DNA of 64,000 nt from Eggerthellaceae bacterium (GTDB lineage: Bacteria > Actinomycetota > Coriobacteriia > Coriobacteriales > Eggerthellaceae). The position numbers were made by a program, and so were the translations under genes. Shown here piece after piece: positions 1 through 9,084 of this stretch (positions are counted from its first letter, which is position 1; each line of letters begins with the position of its first letter). The stretch spans positions 47,669-111,668 of the forward strand of contig CAJTDS010000010.1 in assembly GCA_910575165.1 (NCBI GenBank). The letters are read 5' to 3'. Below the pieces are notes generated by a model that worked only from the letters and a program-made list of their open reading frames with translations, did no database searches and had not been told where the DNA came from.

Positions 1-826
1 ACTTGTCGATGGACGCCTGGTCGGTGATATGGCTGCGATGGTTGAAGGTGTTGTGGCACTGGCCGCAGACGCGCTCGAAGGGATCGAGCTCGTCGAAGGC
101 ATCGCGGGAAAGCTGCGTGAACATGGACAGCGTAGCGTCGGGCGAGCTGCCCGGATTGTCGCCATGGCACACGGCGCAATCCCACATCTGGCCGTTCAGG
201 GTATCCATAACCTCCTGGTCCATGGGCATGGAGTAGGCCGCCGCGCCGTACTTCTCGTAGAGGTCGTCGAACTTGGAGCTGCGACAGGCGTAGCAGCCGG
301 CCGTGTAGCCGGCAGCGTCGATGTCGTCCAGCCACGTGCTGTTGTCGACGGCCCACTGCTTCGTGTCGCTGTCGTAGTGCAGATCGCGGACGTTGATGCT
401 GTTGTCGCTACCGAAGATCAGGCCGCCCTCCTCGTCGCGGGCGACCGGGCCCATCTCCAGCGCCAGGGTTCCGTAGTGCCCATGGGGCCGGTAGAGCTTG
501 TTGCCCTTGTTCTCGTAGAGCACCAGCCCATCCTCGGCGAAGAACTCCGAAGCGACGTCCTTGTACTTCTCGGTGGCGTAGGAGTTGTACTGCAGCGGGT
601 ACATCTCCGCCCAATCCTGCATGGTCTTCTCGCCCGTCGCCGCTGCCGGCGTGGTCGAGGCGTCCGCCTGCGCCGGGGTCTCGGCCTTCGCCTGGGCCGG
701 CGTGCCCGTTGCGGACCCGTCGGTTGCGGCCGTGCCTTCGGAGCAGCCCGCCAAGGCGCCCCCGGCGGCGACCGCCCCTACCAACGCGAACGCAACGACG
801 CTGGTCATAAGCTTCGTCTTCCTCAC
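1..826 (-). CDS. NrfA-like multihaem cytochrome c lipoprotein (3' end outside window)
   Basis: Reads right to left and runs off the left edge, so only about 275 N-terminal residues are visible. The start is GTG behind a GGAGAGGAGAG ribosome site. A lipoprotein signal ends in the lipobox LAGC, then a Thr/Ala/Pro-rich linker follows. Three haem-type motifs are visible: CYACR at residues 178-182, CAVCH at 217-221 and CGQCH at 254-258. Order and context match haems 1-3 of ammonia-forming cytochrome c nitrite reductase (NrfA), compared with the complete NrfA at 41426-42652. NrfA uses CXXCK for its catalytic haem; here the Lys position is Arg. It is therefore called NrfA-like, and a role as an extracytoplasmic redox enzyme for another substrate is inferred. 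Confidence 0.8.
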   Translation of the reverse strand, partial: MRKTKLMTSVVAFALVGAVAAGGALAGCSEGTAATDGSATGTPAQAKAETPAQADASTTPAAATGEKTMQDWAEMYPLQYNSYATEKYKDVASEFFAEDGLVLYENKGNKLYRPHGHYGTLALEMGPVARDEEGGLIFGSDNSINVRDLHYDSDTKQWAVDNSTWLDDIDAAGYTAGCYACRSSKFDDLYEKYGAAAYSMPMDQEVMDTLNGQMWDCAVCHGDNPGSSPDATLSMFTQLSRDAFDELDPFERVCGQCHNTFNHRSHITDQASIDK

Positions 827-1049
827 GTTCTCTCCTCTCCTCGTAAAGCATAGTACGCGTTTTGCGCTTGGATGAAATCATACGAAGTCCACACCTCCTC
901 CGCGATGCAGGCTCCGTTGCGTTTGGATTGCGAAATCGCAATGGTCGCCACCTCTCTCGCCGCCCCGCCCCTTCCGTCATGGAACTGAAAGCGGGCTGCA
1001 ACGATTCGCTGTGCTTTCGGCTCTACAATAGGGTGCAAGGAGGTGTATC

Positions 1050-2090
1050 GTGAAGAGGAACGCGAAGAAGCTCGTGGCGGCCGTGGTGTTCATCGCGGTG
1101 CTCGCGGTGGTGCTCGTCCACGGGAAGGGCGCCGATGCGGTGCTGCGCGACATCCGCGAGGGGCAGACGGCGTTTCTGGCCGTGGCCATCGGGCTGCAGG
1201 TCTGCAAGTACGCCTGCCAGGCCGTGGCCTACCGGCGCTCCTTCGCCTCGGTCGGGTCGAGGATGGGCTTTAAGGAGGGCTTCAAGCTGGTCTTCGAGAC
1301 GTTCTTCGTCGACACCATCGCCCCCTCCATGAACGTCTCGGGCGAGGCGCTCGTGGTGGAGCAGGCCACCAAGCGCGGGGATGCGGCCGGAGCCGCCACC
1401 GCCGGGGCGCTTCTCATGCAGGCTGCGGTGAACGCCGGGTTCTTGGTCATCATGGTGGCGGGGTTCGCCGTGCTGGGAGCGACCGGGGGGCTGCAGCCGG
1501 GCATCGTCGCCCTGGGAGTCGCAGCCGTCGTCACCGTGGGCGGCATGGTGGGCGCCATGGCCGTGGCGGCCGTTCGCCCGAAGCTGGTGCTTCGGCTGGC
1601 GAGGCCCTTCGTCCACCTGGCCGACAAGCTCGCGGCCCGCTTCCACAAGGGTCCCTTCGACGAGACGGTGGCCAAGGCGGTGACGTCCTACGCATCGGCC
1701 GCCATCCTGGTGAAGCAGCACGGCGGGCAAGCGGCTGCGGCCGTGGCATGGTGCGCCCTGGGAAGCGCCTGCGAACTGGGATGCTTCGCCAGCGTCTGCC
1801 TGGCCTTCAACATCCACGTGCCGGCCGTCTGGGTCTGCGGATATGTGGTGGCGACCCTGGCGGCCATGGTGTCTATCGTTCCCCAGGGCGTGGGCATCGT
1901 GGAAGCGGCCTCCGTCGTGGTGTTCGCCCTCTTCGGCGTGCACCAGGCGACAGGGCTCACGGCCATCGCCGTCTATCGCGCCTTCGTCTTCTGGCTGCCC
2001 TTCCTGGCGGGCGCCCTGGTCATGGGCGCCTCGAAGCTGCACGGGAAGCAACGGGCGCAGGCAGCGGGCAAGCAGCCGCCGACGGCCTAG
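1050..2090 (+). CDS. LPG_synthase_TM / UPF0104-type integral membrane protein
   Basis: 346 residues, GTG start preceded by AAGGAGG at about 1037-1043. The protein is almost entirely hydrophobic with about eight predicted membrane segments. It has features of the lysylphosphatidylglycerol synthase transmembrane (flippase-like) family PF03706: an N-terminal helix, an early conserved stretch around APSMNVSGEA and a late PQGVGIVEA motif. No soluble aminoacyl-transferase domain follows, so it is the stand-alone membrane form, which in known cases moves lipids or lipid-linked molecules. Substrate unknown. It is divergent from the cytochrome at 1-826 and convergent with the YeiH-like gene. Confidence 0.8.
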   Translation: MKRNAKKLVAAVVFIAVLAVVLVHGKGADAVLRDIREGQTAFLAVAIGLQVCKYACQAVAYRRSFASVGSRMGFKEGFKLVFETFFVDTIAPSMNVSGEALVVEQATKRGDAAGAATAGALLMQAAVNAGFLVIMVAGFAVLGATGGLQPGIVALGVAAVVTVGGMVGAMAVAAVRPKLVLRLARPFVHLADKLAARFHKGPFDETVAKAVTSYASAAILVKQHGGQAAAAVAWCALGSACELGCFASVCLAFNIHVPAVWVCGYVVATLAAMVSIVPQGVGIVEAASVVVFALFGVHQATGLTAIAVYRAFVFWLPFLAGALVMGASKLHGKQRAQAAGKQPPTA

Positions 2091-2102
2091 CACCCGCGTC
2101 GC

Positions 2103-3200
2103 CTACCACAGCCCCAGCGCGTACTGCATGCCCAGGCTGACGGCGGCGATGCAGACCCAGCAGGCGAGCCCCATGAGGATGGGCTTGCCGCCGGAGCGCA
2201 CCAGCTTCACGATGTCGGTGTTGAGCCCGATGGCCAGCATGGCCATGCAGATGAAGTACTTCGAAAGGGTCTTCAGCGGCGCGAACATGGACGCATCGGC
2301 GCCAAAGGCCACGAGCACGGTGGTCAGCAGCGACGCCAGCACGAACAGGATGATGAAGCTGGGCAGCGCCCGTTTCAGCGAGAACCCGGCGAGGAGGCTT
2401 TGCTTGGCGGGCCGGTCCGCACCGCCCGCTTCGGCCGCCTGCGCAGCCGCCGCCTTCTGCTCGCGGCGCGCCACCAGCACGGCCAGCACGAGCGTGATGG
2501 GGATGATGGCCAGCGTCCGCGTGAGCTTCACGATGGTGGCGTCGTCGAGAGCGTTCGAGCCGGGGTGCATGCCGTCCCAGGCCGCCGCGGCCGCCGTGAC
2601 CGACGAGGTGTCGTTCACCGCCGTGCCCGCGAAGAGCGCGAACCCCTCGTTGCTCATGCCGAGCGCCATGCCGAGGCTGGGGAAGATCAGCGCCGCCACC
2701 ACGTTGAACAGGAAGATGACCGAGATGGCCTGGGCCACGTCCTCGTCCTTGGCGTGGATGACCGGGGCCGTGGCAGCGATGGCCGAGCCGCCGCAGATGG
2801 ACGAGCCCACGCCGATGAGCGTGGCGGTGTCCGAATCGGTATGCAGCAGCCGGTGCATGATGTAGGCCGCGATGAGCGCCGTGGCGATGGTGGAGCAGAT
2901 GATGGGCAGCGACGTGGCGCCCACGGCGGCGATCTGGGCCAGGTTCAGCCCGAAGCCGAGCAGGATGACGGCCCACTGCAGCACCTTCTTGGCCGTGAAG
3001 GCCACGCCGCCCTGGAGCGCGCCGCGCTTTTGCCGCCCCCACACGGCAGCTACGGCCATGCCCAGCAAGATGGAGAACACCGGCCCGCCGATGATGGGAA
3101 ACGTCGTCCCCAGAAGCCAACAGGGAATCACCAGCACCGCGCAGAGCGCAATGCCCAGAACCCTGCCCCGCCCCGCGCTCATCTTCTCCAACGCACCCAT
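2103..3200 (-). CDS. yeiH: YeiH family putative sulfate exporter (UPF0324)
   Basis: 365 residues with about ten membrane segments. Family signatures include ILLGFGLNL near residue 100, [11 protein letters not shown] and a [10 protein letters not shown] motif. These place it in the UPF0324 / YeiH family (PF03601), annotated as putative sulfate exporters although transport is poorly established. The ATG at 3200 has an AGGCGG upstream; an in-frame ATG 18 bases later is an alternative. The gap to the convergent upstream gene is only 12 bases. Confidence 0.85.
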   Translation of the reverse strand: MGALEKMSAGRGRVLGIALCAVLVIPCWLLGTTFPIIGGPVFSILLGMAVAAVWGRQKRGALQGGVAFTAKKVLQWAVILLGFGLNLAQIAAVGATSLPIICSTIATALIAAYIMHRLLHTDSDTATLIGVGSSICGGSAIAATAPVIHAKDEDVAQAISVIFLFNVVAALIFPSLGMALGMSNEGFALFAGTAVNDTSSVTAAAAAWDGMHPGSNALDDATIVKLTRTLAIIPITLVLAVLVARREQKAAAAQAAEAGGADRPAKQSLLAGFSLKRALPSFIILFVLASLLTTVLVAFGADASMFAPLKTLSKYFICMAMLAIGLNTDIVKLVRSGGKPILMGLACWVCIAAVSLGMQYALGLW

Positions 3201-3467
3201 AGCCGCCGCCTATCCGCACGCCCTTTCGAACCGTTCGCACGCCCCGCGACCCAATGCCGCCAGCCGCGCGATGCGACACGCATTCTAGCGCAACAGAGCG
3301 AATAGCATATTGATTGCAGGCCAAAAGGGCAACGGACATGCCGACGAAGTCGAAGCAGAGCCATAGCGCCGCGAATCTTGGGAGCGAAATGCGCAAAAGC
3401 ACCCTCACATCCATCGCCTACCCCCATAACATCCAAAACAAGGCCTCCAGCACGGCCCGCGGAAACC

Positions 3468-3713
3468 CTAGTTGTCCGACGGCGCCCTGGCTACCGAATA
3501 GTCGACAGACTTGCACACCTTGGGCACCACCGCCAGCGCTGCTGCGCATACAAGCGGATCAAGGAAGAACGACACCAGAAAGAAGGCGGAGAACTTGAAC
3601 CCCTTACGCCTCGCCCACCAGCCCAAGGCCATCGCGATGAGAGCCTTAGCTACCCAGTAAGCAATCCGCTCGTTTCCCGACTCGATGTAGCGCCACAGAT
3701 ACAACTCGCTCAT
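3468..3713 (-). CDS. Small two-helix membrane protein, paralog family type A
   Basis: 81 residues with two hydrophobic helices separated by a basic turn: GWWARRKGFKFSAFFL is followed by a second helix ending in PKVCK. It is the second gene of an overlapping pair; its ATG shares ATGA with the stop of the gene at 3710-3940, so translation is probably coupled. The plus-strand gene at 9312-9563 is a clear paralog, sharing SxLYLWRxIES near the N-terminus and KVCKxVDYSV near the C-terminus. No known domain is recognised. Confidence 0.75.
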   Translation of the reverse strand: MSELYLWRYIESGNERIAYWVAKALIAMALGWWARRKGFKFSAFFLVSFFLDPLVCAAALAVVPKVCKSVDYSVARAPSDN

Positions 3714-3940
3714 GCCGCCTCACCTCCCATCGCAGCTTCTTCCGGTCTCGTCGATCGTGCCCGCCGAGACCGAAGCCTCGGCATCAGCAGGTAGAGCGCA
3801 AAGCACGAGAAGGGATCGAGCAGAAACCCTATGAGAAAAAACCGACCGTACCCGTAGCCCTTCCGCTCGAAAAGCGATGCCACAGGAAGAGCGAAAACCA
3901 CCCTGAGCACCACATAGAAAAGAACGAAGTCGAGCGACAT
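3710..3940 (-). CDS. Small two-helix membrane protein, paralog family type B
   Basis: 76 residues from the ATG at 3940; a GTG six bases upstream (3946) is an alternative, and GAGGAGGG precedes both. Two membrane helices flank ERKGYGYGRFFL; a Arg-rich tail follows LLMPRL. The plus-strand gene at 9085-9312 is nearly identical through FERKGYGYGRFFLI and FLLDPF. The gene overlaps the type A gene by ATGA. Function unknown. Confidence 0.75.
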   Translation of the reverse strand: MSLDFVLFYVVLRVVFALPVASLFERKGYGYGRFFLIGFLLDPFSCFALYLLMPRLRSRRARSTRPEEAAMGGEAA

Positions 3941-4105
3941 ATTCACAAGGCCCTCCTCACTCGACGGCTGACAACAATTATCGCCATCATTGTCGGACAA
4001 GCCCCAAAGGCATGCAATCCCACCGGCAAGGGCAAATGCATTACGACAAGCCATCTACCCCTGCTAGGGTGAACAGAAGATAGGGCAGCCCCATGCCAAC
4101 AACCG

Positions 4106-4348
4106 CTAATCTCCCCCCTTCACCACCCGGCCGTTCGCGATCTTTGGCAGGAAAAGCAGAATAGCGATGCATGTTAAAGGGCCGAGGAGGAACGCCGCAA
4201 AATAGAACTCCCAACGTCCGTAGCCCTTCCGATGCGCAAAGTACGCAACGGGAATCGCGATAACAGCCTTCGCTAGCACAAGGGGCGAATACATTATGAA
4301 AGGTACGAGCCAGTCAAGGGATGATGGCAACAGTATGGTCATGGCCAT
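4106..4348 (-). CDS. Small two-helix membrane protein, same paralog family
   Basis: 80 residues. AAAGG lies seven bases before the ATG at 4348. The pattern matches its neighbours: a helix, then AHRKGYGRWEFYF, then AAFLLGPLTC and a second helix ending LFLPKI. It lies on the same strand between the CW-repeat gene (4423-5172) and the type A/B pair. It is probably transcribed with them, although gaps of 74 and 165 bases leave room for separate promoters. Confidence 0.7.
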   Translation of the reverse strand: MAMTILLPSSLDWLVPFIMYSPLVLAKAVIAIPVAYFAHRKGYGRWEFYFAAFLLGPLTCIAILLFLPKIANGRVVKGGD

Positions 4349-4422
4349 GGCAATCCTTTCTCGTCAACGTGCAAGATAGAGCAGAAGTCCTGGCCGCCTT
4401 CAGGCGCAAACCTAAAGAGCCC

Positions 4423-5172
4423 TCAGCGAGCAACCAAGCGAAGGAAATGCCACCCCTTAACCTCCCCCAGGCCGTCTATAGTTCCGCCTTCCCACCAGTT
4501 CCCAAGCGAAAACATGCCCCAATCGACGAACGAACAGTCCTTTACAAGGGCGCCTTCGGGAAAGGAACGACTTTGGAAAAGCTGCAAGCACGGGCCTTCG
4601 CAGTAGTAGTTGGCGTACGTATAGGGCGAGAAGAGGAGAGGATGCCCGAACCCCACAAGCCCTGTCAGCATGGCGCCCTGAAACACCGACCCGTGGATGT
4701 ACCATTCAACGTTTTCGTCCCCCATGTAATACTCGTTACCCTCGTAGAACAGCCTGCCCTTGTGCATGGCACCATCGGGGTCGAAGTAATACCAGCTCAC
4801 ACCAATCTTCGCCCATCCAACCACCATAGAGCCCTCAGGTCCCGGCGTAGGGTCGTTTTCGAATGGGCGCAGATAATACCAATGCGCGCCATCGTCTACC
4901 CAGCCCGTCTGATGCGATCCGTCCGACGCCTCGCAATACCACTCATCGCCAACCTGTTTCCAGCTCCCGGCAGGAATGCTCCCCTCCGCGCGAGGAGAGT
5001 TGACGAACTCCTCGAAGGTCTCCTCTTCTCCGAACCCCACAGCCGTGAAGCCCATGCGACCGACCGCGAAGACGCCCAACAACGCGAGCAAGAACAACGC
5101 ACCCGCAAGGACAAGCTTTTGCCGCCGCGAGGTCTCCTTGCCGCGTGGCGCAGAGCGGATATCGTCAGCCAC
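4423..5172 (-). CDS. Membrane-anchored CW-repeat (glucan/choline-binding-like) protein
   Basis: About 249 residues. The GTG at 5172 has AGGAAGG eight bases upstream; a GTG at 5181 is also possible. A basic cytoplasmic segment (GKETSRRQK) leads into one membrane helix, so it is a type II anchored protein. The outer part has cell-wall-binding-like repeats of the form GWxxxGxxWYYxxxxGxM, three or four copies, then a non-repeat domain of about 90 residues with CEGPC and many aromatics. CW repeats bind choline or glucans in known proteins; the ligand here is unknown. Confidence 0.7.
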   Translation of the reverse strand: MADDIRSAPRGKETSRRQKLVLAGALFLLALLGVFAVGRMGFTAVGFGEEETFEEFVNSPRAEGSIPAGSWKQVGDEWYCEASDGSHQTGWVDDGAHWYYLRPFENDPTPGPEGSMVVGWAKIGVSWYYFDPDGAMHKGRLFYEGNEYYMGDENVEWYIHGSVFQGAMLTGLVGFGHPLLFSPYTYANYYCEGPCLQLFQSRSFPEGALVKDCSFVDWGMFSLGNWWEGGTIDGLGEVKGWHFLRLVAR

Positions 5173-5364
5173 GTCCGTCACCTTCCTTTCCTTCCGCGCT
5201 TCAAAGGGTCGCTTCGGGACAACGTGGCCGGAACGGACACCATCGCCCTTCATCGTTTTCGCCCCCATAGGGTGAGCTGGCGGCACTCAACAGCAGGCCG
5301 CCAGCTTTTCTCAGATGACACAGCACCGCGCAAAATAATTGCCGAAATCGAAGCCACGAGAATG

Positions 5365-5703
5365 TCAGCGCAAGTCGCGAGTCGGCCGCCCCCCTCCATC
5401 TTTCGGCCACACGAGCCGATCGCCCTCGATGCGGGGAAGCGCGACGAGCACAGCGACGACACCCGCTGGCATGAACAGCATGGCGATCAGGAAGAAGCCG
5501 CACCAGCTGTAGCCTTTACAGCGAGCATAGTAAGCGACAGGTGCGGCAACGATTGCCCTGGCGAAAGTGCCGCGCAGCGCAATCTCCACAAACCACTGCC
5601 ACGTCCCCATGTCGAGCAGTGGCGCAAAAGGCAAATCGGTGCTGAACAGGGCCTCTAACAGCGCGAAAAAACAAAAAGCAACCGACTGAATAACGCTATC
5701 CAT
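5365..5703 (-). CDS. Small membrane protein, longer member of the same paralog family
   Basis: 112 residues from the ATG at 5703; a GTG directly before it is an alternative, with GAAGGAG upstream. An extra N-terminal hydrophobic segment of about 40 residues precedes the family core (APVAYYARCKGYSWCGFFL, then LFMPAGVVAVLVALPRI). It lacks the LLDP signature of the A and B types, so it is the most divergent of the six. It lies between the two CW-repeat genes. Confidence 0.65.
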   Translation of the reverse strand: MDSVIQSVAFCFFALLEALFSTDLPFAPLLDMGTWQWFVEIALRGTFARAIVAAPVAYYARCKGYSWCGFFLIAMLFMPAGVVAVLVALPRIEGDRLVWPKDGGGRPTRDLR

Positions 5704-5848
5704 CACCTACTCCTTCTTCGCTGGATCATCTTGGGAAGCACCTGCGCCACCGCAAGACCCTTGCTGACCCGAGAAGCAATCTCCATGGCGGCACATCGAC
5801 GGCAATTCCAAAACCTCCGAGAACGCGCACCCGCAAAGAGCCCCTCCA

Positions 5849-6841
5849 TCAAGTCCACTCAACAATGCCGTCCGGCCCAATAGTCCCCGACACGGGAATA
5901 CCCTCCGCATTGGGAACCAGCTTAAAGGAATTGTTTCTGACGAGAGAACAATTGGGTCCTAACGATTTGGTAAACTTACTTCTATCTATATCCCTGACAA
6001 AATAATGCCAGTCTGCCGAATAGTAATAAAATCCCGTCAATGCTCTTCCGTATCCAGAGCTTCCGAAGGGTGCACCAATGTTCTTGTCAGCCAAGTAATA
6101 CTCATAGCCACCACTATTCAACCAGCCAACGTACATAGAACCATTTGCATTGAAGTAATACCACGACTGAGCAATATACTCCCACCCGGTCGCCATGCTG
6201 CCATCGGGGCCGTTTATGGTCGGTCTGGAGGCATCGCGCAGATAATAGTACGTTGTGCCTTCCAGACGCCAGCCGCGGTACATCGAGCCACCGGACTGGA
6301 AGTAGTACCAGTAGCCATCGATGGAGGCCCAGGAGCTCTCCACCGCCGCGCCGTGCGGGCCCGAGACGGGGGTCCCGCTGCTGGTGCGCAGGTAGTACCA
6401 GTTGCCGTCGCGGCTGAGCCATCCGGTTTGCATGACGCCGGTGCTCCTGAAATGGTACCAGTAACCGTCCACCCTGTACCAACCGGTGACCCATTTGCCG
6501 CCCACGAAGTAGTACCAGTCTCCCGTGTTCGCCTGGTACCAGCCGTCGTAGACACGCGCTATGGCGTAGAGCACCGCTTCGGACTGGAGGTCCACCCCCG
6601 GATCGCCGCCTTCGGAGAGCAATATGACTCCATCGGTTACCACCTGGTCGACCCGCAGCACCCCTTCCTCGTCAACGGACGCTACAAGGGTAAGACCCTC
6701 ATTGACCGGAATCTCCATGGTCTCCATCACTGAGGCGAAGGCAGCCTTGGGCATCGCCAGCAGCAGGAAGGCTGCTGCCGCGACGCAGACGGCCAAAGCC
6801 GCTTCTCTCCAACGCCCCGAACGTTCCTCGAAATTTTCCAT
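5849..6841 (-). CDS. Secreted CW-repeat protein
   Basis: 330 residues. ATG at 6841 with GGGAGAGGAG upstream. The signal peptide ends around KAAFA. After about 75 residues without repeats there are about seven aromatic CW repeats (WYxxxGxWYYFxxxGxMxTGW), with TGWYRVDGYWYHF, TGWLSRDGNWYYL and TGWEYIAQSWYYF clearly visible. A unique tail of about 60 residues follows. No catalytic domain is seen, so it is likely a surface-binding or adhesin-like protein. It is the first gene of the minus-strand accessory block. Confidence 0.75.
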   Translation of the reverse strand: MENFEERSGRWREAALAVCVAAAAFLLLAMPKAAFASVMETMEIPVNEGLTLVASVDEEGVLRVDQVVTDGVILLSEGGDPGVDLQSEAVLYAIARVYDGWYQANTGDWYYFVGGKWVTGWYRVDGYWYHFRSTGVMQTGWLSRDGNWYYLRTSSGTPVSGPHGAAVESSWASIDGYWYYFQSGGSMYRGWRLEGTTYYYLRDASRPTINGPDGSMATGWEYIAQSWYYFNANGSMYVGWLNSGGYEYYLADKNIGAPFGSSGYGRALTGFYYYSADWHYFVRDIDRSKFTKSLGPNCSLVRNNSFKLVPNAEGIPVSGTIGPDGIVEWT

Positions 6842-6990
6842 GGACGCGCTCCTCTCCCTTGGTCAAACCTTGCGATTTCCGCGCTTACAACCAGGTGGCG
6901 AGACCTGAGGGAATCGCTAAGGGAATCATGGCCGACACCGGACGGCCAATCCATACCCCCGGCAAGGGGTTTTCTCTCGAAGCGCCCCGT

Positions 6991-7007
6991 TCACCCCGCC
7001 GGGGTGA
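6991..7007. promoter_or_regulatory. Putative LuxR operator TCACC-N7-GGTGA, site 1
   Basis: The 17-base palindrome TCACCCCGCCGGGGTGA is perfect around a central C. It lies 83 bases before the start of the LuxR-type gene at 7090 and in the divergent gap with the CW-repeat gene at 6841. The same TCACC-N7-GGTGA frame recurs at 8797-8813 and 11843-11859. Confidence 0.5.
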
Positions 7008-7089
7008 GGGCTACGGCGGAAAGGATCGCCCCTTCGGCACGGGAAGGCTTATACTGAACCAGCGTCGGGTATGACAAGGAGGAGGCGCT

Positions 7090-8604
7090 TTGACCGAGAA
7101 GAACGAGAAGCTCTCGCCTTTCGACGAGAAGGCCTCGGACGACCCGGGGCGCCAGGTAGCGTCGCTGGGGCTTACTTGCTTTGTGGCCTGGGCATCTCTG
7201 CTGCTGTGTTTCGAGGGTTCCCTGCAGGACGACGTGGCGGGAGGCGGAAGCGTCATCCATGACCCGTTCTTCTGCGCCATGCTGGTAACGACCGTCACAC
7301 TGCTGCTCGCAGCAAGCTGGAGTTCGCGCACAGCAGGAGCAACCGTCCGGAGCAACCGTGTCGAATCTCTCACCGAGGGCCCCGCCTTTGGCGTCTTCGT
7401 CGTCATGGGCATCCTGGGATCCGTTGCCACCTCCCTCGTCAGCCATTCCATTACGGCAAGCTCCTTGGCTCCCCGGCCATTCGTGCTGGCGATGGGCATC
7501 ATTACGGGACCGGCCGTGGCCCTTTTCACGCTTCGCTGGGGACGAGCCGTCTCCGGCTTGGCGTTAACCGACGCAGTTTCCGCCCTGTGCTTCGGCCTCT
7601 GCGGACAATGGCTTGTGCTTGCCATCGTGGATCTGCTGGGGTTCGCGGCGCAGCTGCTCGCAGCCGCCGTCCTGCCGCTTTTATCCTGGCGCTGCCTAGC
7701 TGGCCTCCGCCGGCGCGGAACGGTCGCTTCCACCGCCGAGAACGCAGCCCGTACGTCCCATGCAGGGCCGGACCGCCTCGTCTCACCCCTCGCCCGCATC
7801 GCCGTCTCCGTCTTCTGCTTCGGTTTCGCAATGCAGACGGTCAGCACTTTCTCATTCCGCTTCGGCGATGCTCCGATTCGCGACGGATCCGGATGGCTGC
7901 TCTTCCTGGCCATCTTCGCCCTGACGGCTGCGGTTGCCCGCGGCATCCTCGATGTCTTCCGCCGTACCCGAAATTACCGCCTGGAGCTTTTCTACCGCGC
8001 CTCTTTCGCCTTCGCCATGCTGGCCACCGTAGCCTTCGCCCTGGTTCCCGATCTTTCCCCCAGCATCGCCTATACGGCCATTTACGTGTCCTACGCGCTG
8101 CTGTTGCTGACCGCCTGGATTCTCTCCTACAACGCCGTGCTCGTAAAAGGCCAGAAACCAAGTCATGCAACAGGACTGGTGTTCGGCGCGGAGCTGCTGG
8201 GGTTCCTCGCCGGGTTCATGATGTCGTCGGCATTGGGGGACAACGCCCTCCTGGCCACCGGCGCCGTTCGGCCCAAGGCAGTGCTCGCGGTTGCCGCAAT
8301 GCTGATAGCCGCATACTGCTTCATCCTGCCGGAAAAGGAGCTGCTGACATTCTCGCCTCGGGTCATCCAGCTGTCGCGCGCAGGGCTCGAGGAGCGCTGC
8401 CGGGTGCTCGCACGGGAACGGGGGCTCACTGACCGCGAGGCCGAGATCCTTGCGCTCCTAGCCCGCGGCCGCGATGTGCAGTTCATAGAGCAGGAGCTTC
8501 TCATCAGCCGAAACACTGTGAAAACTCATCGAAAGAACCTCTACCGAAAGTTGAACATACACACCCAGCAGGAACTGCTATCGCTTGTGGAGGAACCCGT
8601 CTAG
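7090..8604 (+). CDS. Membrane-bound LuxR-family transcriptional regulator
   Basis: 504 residues. TTG start with AGGAGG about six bases upstream. Residues 20-410 carry about twelve hydrophobic segments resembling a transporter-like sensory domain. Residues 430-500 form a LuxR HTH: LTDREAEILALLARG, then ISRNTVKTHRKNLYRKL. This architecture is characteristic of Eggerthellaceae, where such genes usually sit beside respiratory flavoproteins. Here the neighbours are instead CW-repeat and small membrane proteins. The palindrome at 6991 suggests autoregulation (inference). The paralog at 12012-13574 has the same design. Confidence 0.85.
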   Translation: MTEKNEKLSPFDEKASDDPGRQVASLGLTCFVAWASLLLCFEGSLQDDVAGGGSVIHDPFFCAMLVTTVTLLLAASWSSRTAGATVRSNRVESLTEGPAFGVFVVMGILGSVATSLVSHSITASSLAPRPFVLAMGIITGPAVALFTLRWGRAVSGLALTDAVSALCFGLCGQWLVLAIVDLLGFAAQLLAAAVLPLLSWRCLAGLRRRGTVASTAENAARTSHAGPDRLVSPLARIAVSVFCFGFAMQTVSTFSFRFGDAPIRDGSGWLLFLAIFALTAAVARGILDVFRRTRNYRLELFYRASFAFAMLATVAFALVPDLSPSIAYTAIYVSYALLLLTAWILSYNAVLVKGQKPSHATGLVFGAELLGFLAGFMMSSALGDNALLATGAVRPKAVLAVAAMLIAAYCFILPEKELLTFSPRVIQLSRAGLEERCRVLARERGLTDREAEILALLARGRDVQFIEQELLISRNTVKTHRKNLYRKLNIHTQQELLSLVEEPV

Positions 8605-8971
8605 CAACAACATTGAATCCGCAACCTCGATTGTCTTGGCCCCCCGCTCCGCTGCGGCAAACCTCGCTCGCAAAATAGCGCCTACGACGAGTTCTTTTTA
8701 CGAAGCGGTATCCCTCCCGAAAAAAAACGAGCGGGGCGCAGACACGCCCAACTCCTTCGCCTCCTCGCAGTATGACGTTGCGGGGAGGCAGCGCATTCAC
8801 CCTACGGAGGTGAATGATTCCCTGTAAGCAGATACCCCTTGCAAAGGGTATGGAATGGCACCCAGCAATTGGCGATAATTCGACCATCGTATCACCTGCG
8901 CATACCGCCTTATCCCCACGGCGGCAAAAAACGAACCGGCGAATTATCTTCGAGAGGGAGGAAGCGGTGCC
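8605..8971. other. Gene-free region with two palindromes
   Basis: No supported gene. It holds the TCACC-type site at 8794-8816 and a second near-palindrome, TACCCCTTGCAAAGGGTA, at 8833-8850 (two mismatched positions). The region is likely the control region of the small membrane protein pair at 9085-9563; no convincing -35/-10 pair could be chosen. Confidence 0.5.
8794..8816. promoter_or_regulatory. Putative LuxR operator TCACC-N7-GGTGA, site 2
   Basis: Eight-base arms CATTCACC and GGTGAATG are separated by seven bases, so the TCACC-N7-GGTGA core is intact. It lies downstream of the LuxR gene at 7090 and about 270 bases before the small membrane protein pair, which it may control. Confidence 0.45.
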
Positions 8972-9070
8972 ATGAAGCAATACGCCGTATTACGGCCTAG
9001 TCGACGCAGGACGAAAACGCCTTTCGCCCCTATGCTCCCCGCCTCAATACCCGGCAGAGACGACAACTAG
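8972..9070 (+). CDS. Possible 32-residue leader peptide
   Basis: ATG preceded by GAGAGGGAGG at good spacing; 32 codons with a basic SRRRTKT stretch. The stop is immediately followed by GGAGGG, the ribosome site of the gene at 9085. Good initiation signals and direct juxtaposition suggest a translated leader or a third small protein. No homology is recognised, and chance cannot be excluded. Confidence 0.35.
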   Translation: MKQYAVLRPSRRRTKTPFAPMLPASIPGRDDN

Positions 9071-9084
9071 GGAGGGCCGATGCC

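Noticed and set aside
3179..3436. 85-codon minus frame upstream of the YeiH-like gene
   Set aside because: Overlaps the YeiH start, Arg/Cys-rich without a ribosome site or recognisable pattern.
5707..5910. 67-codon minus frame between small membrane and CW-repeat genes
   Set aside because: Overlaps the end of the secreted CW-repeat protein in another frame; no supporting signals.
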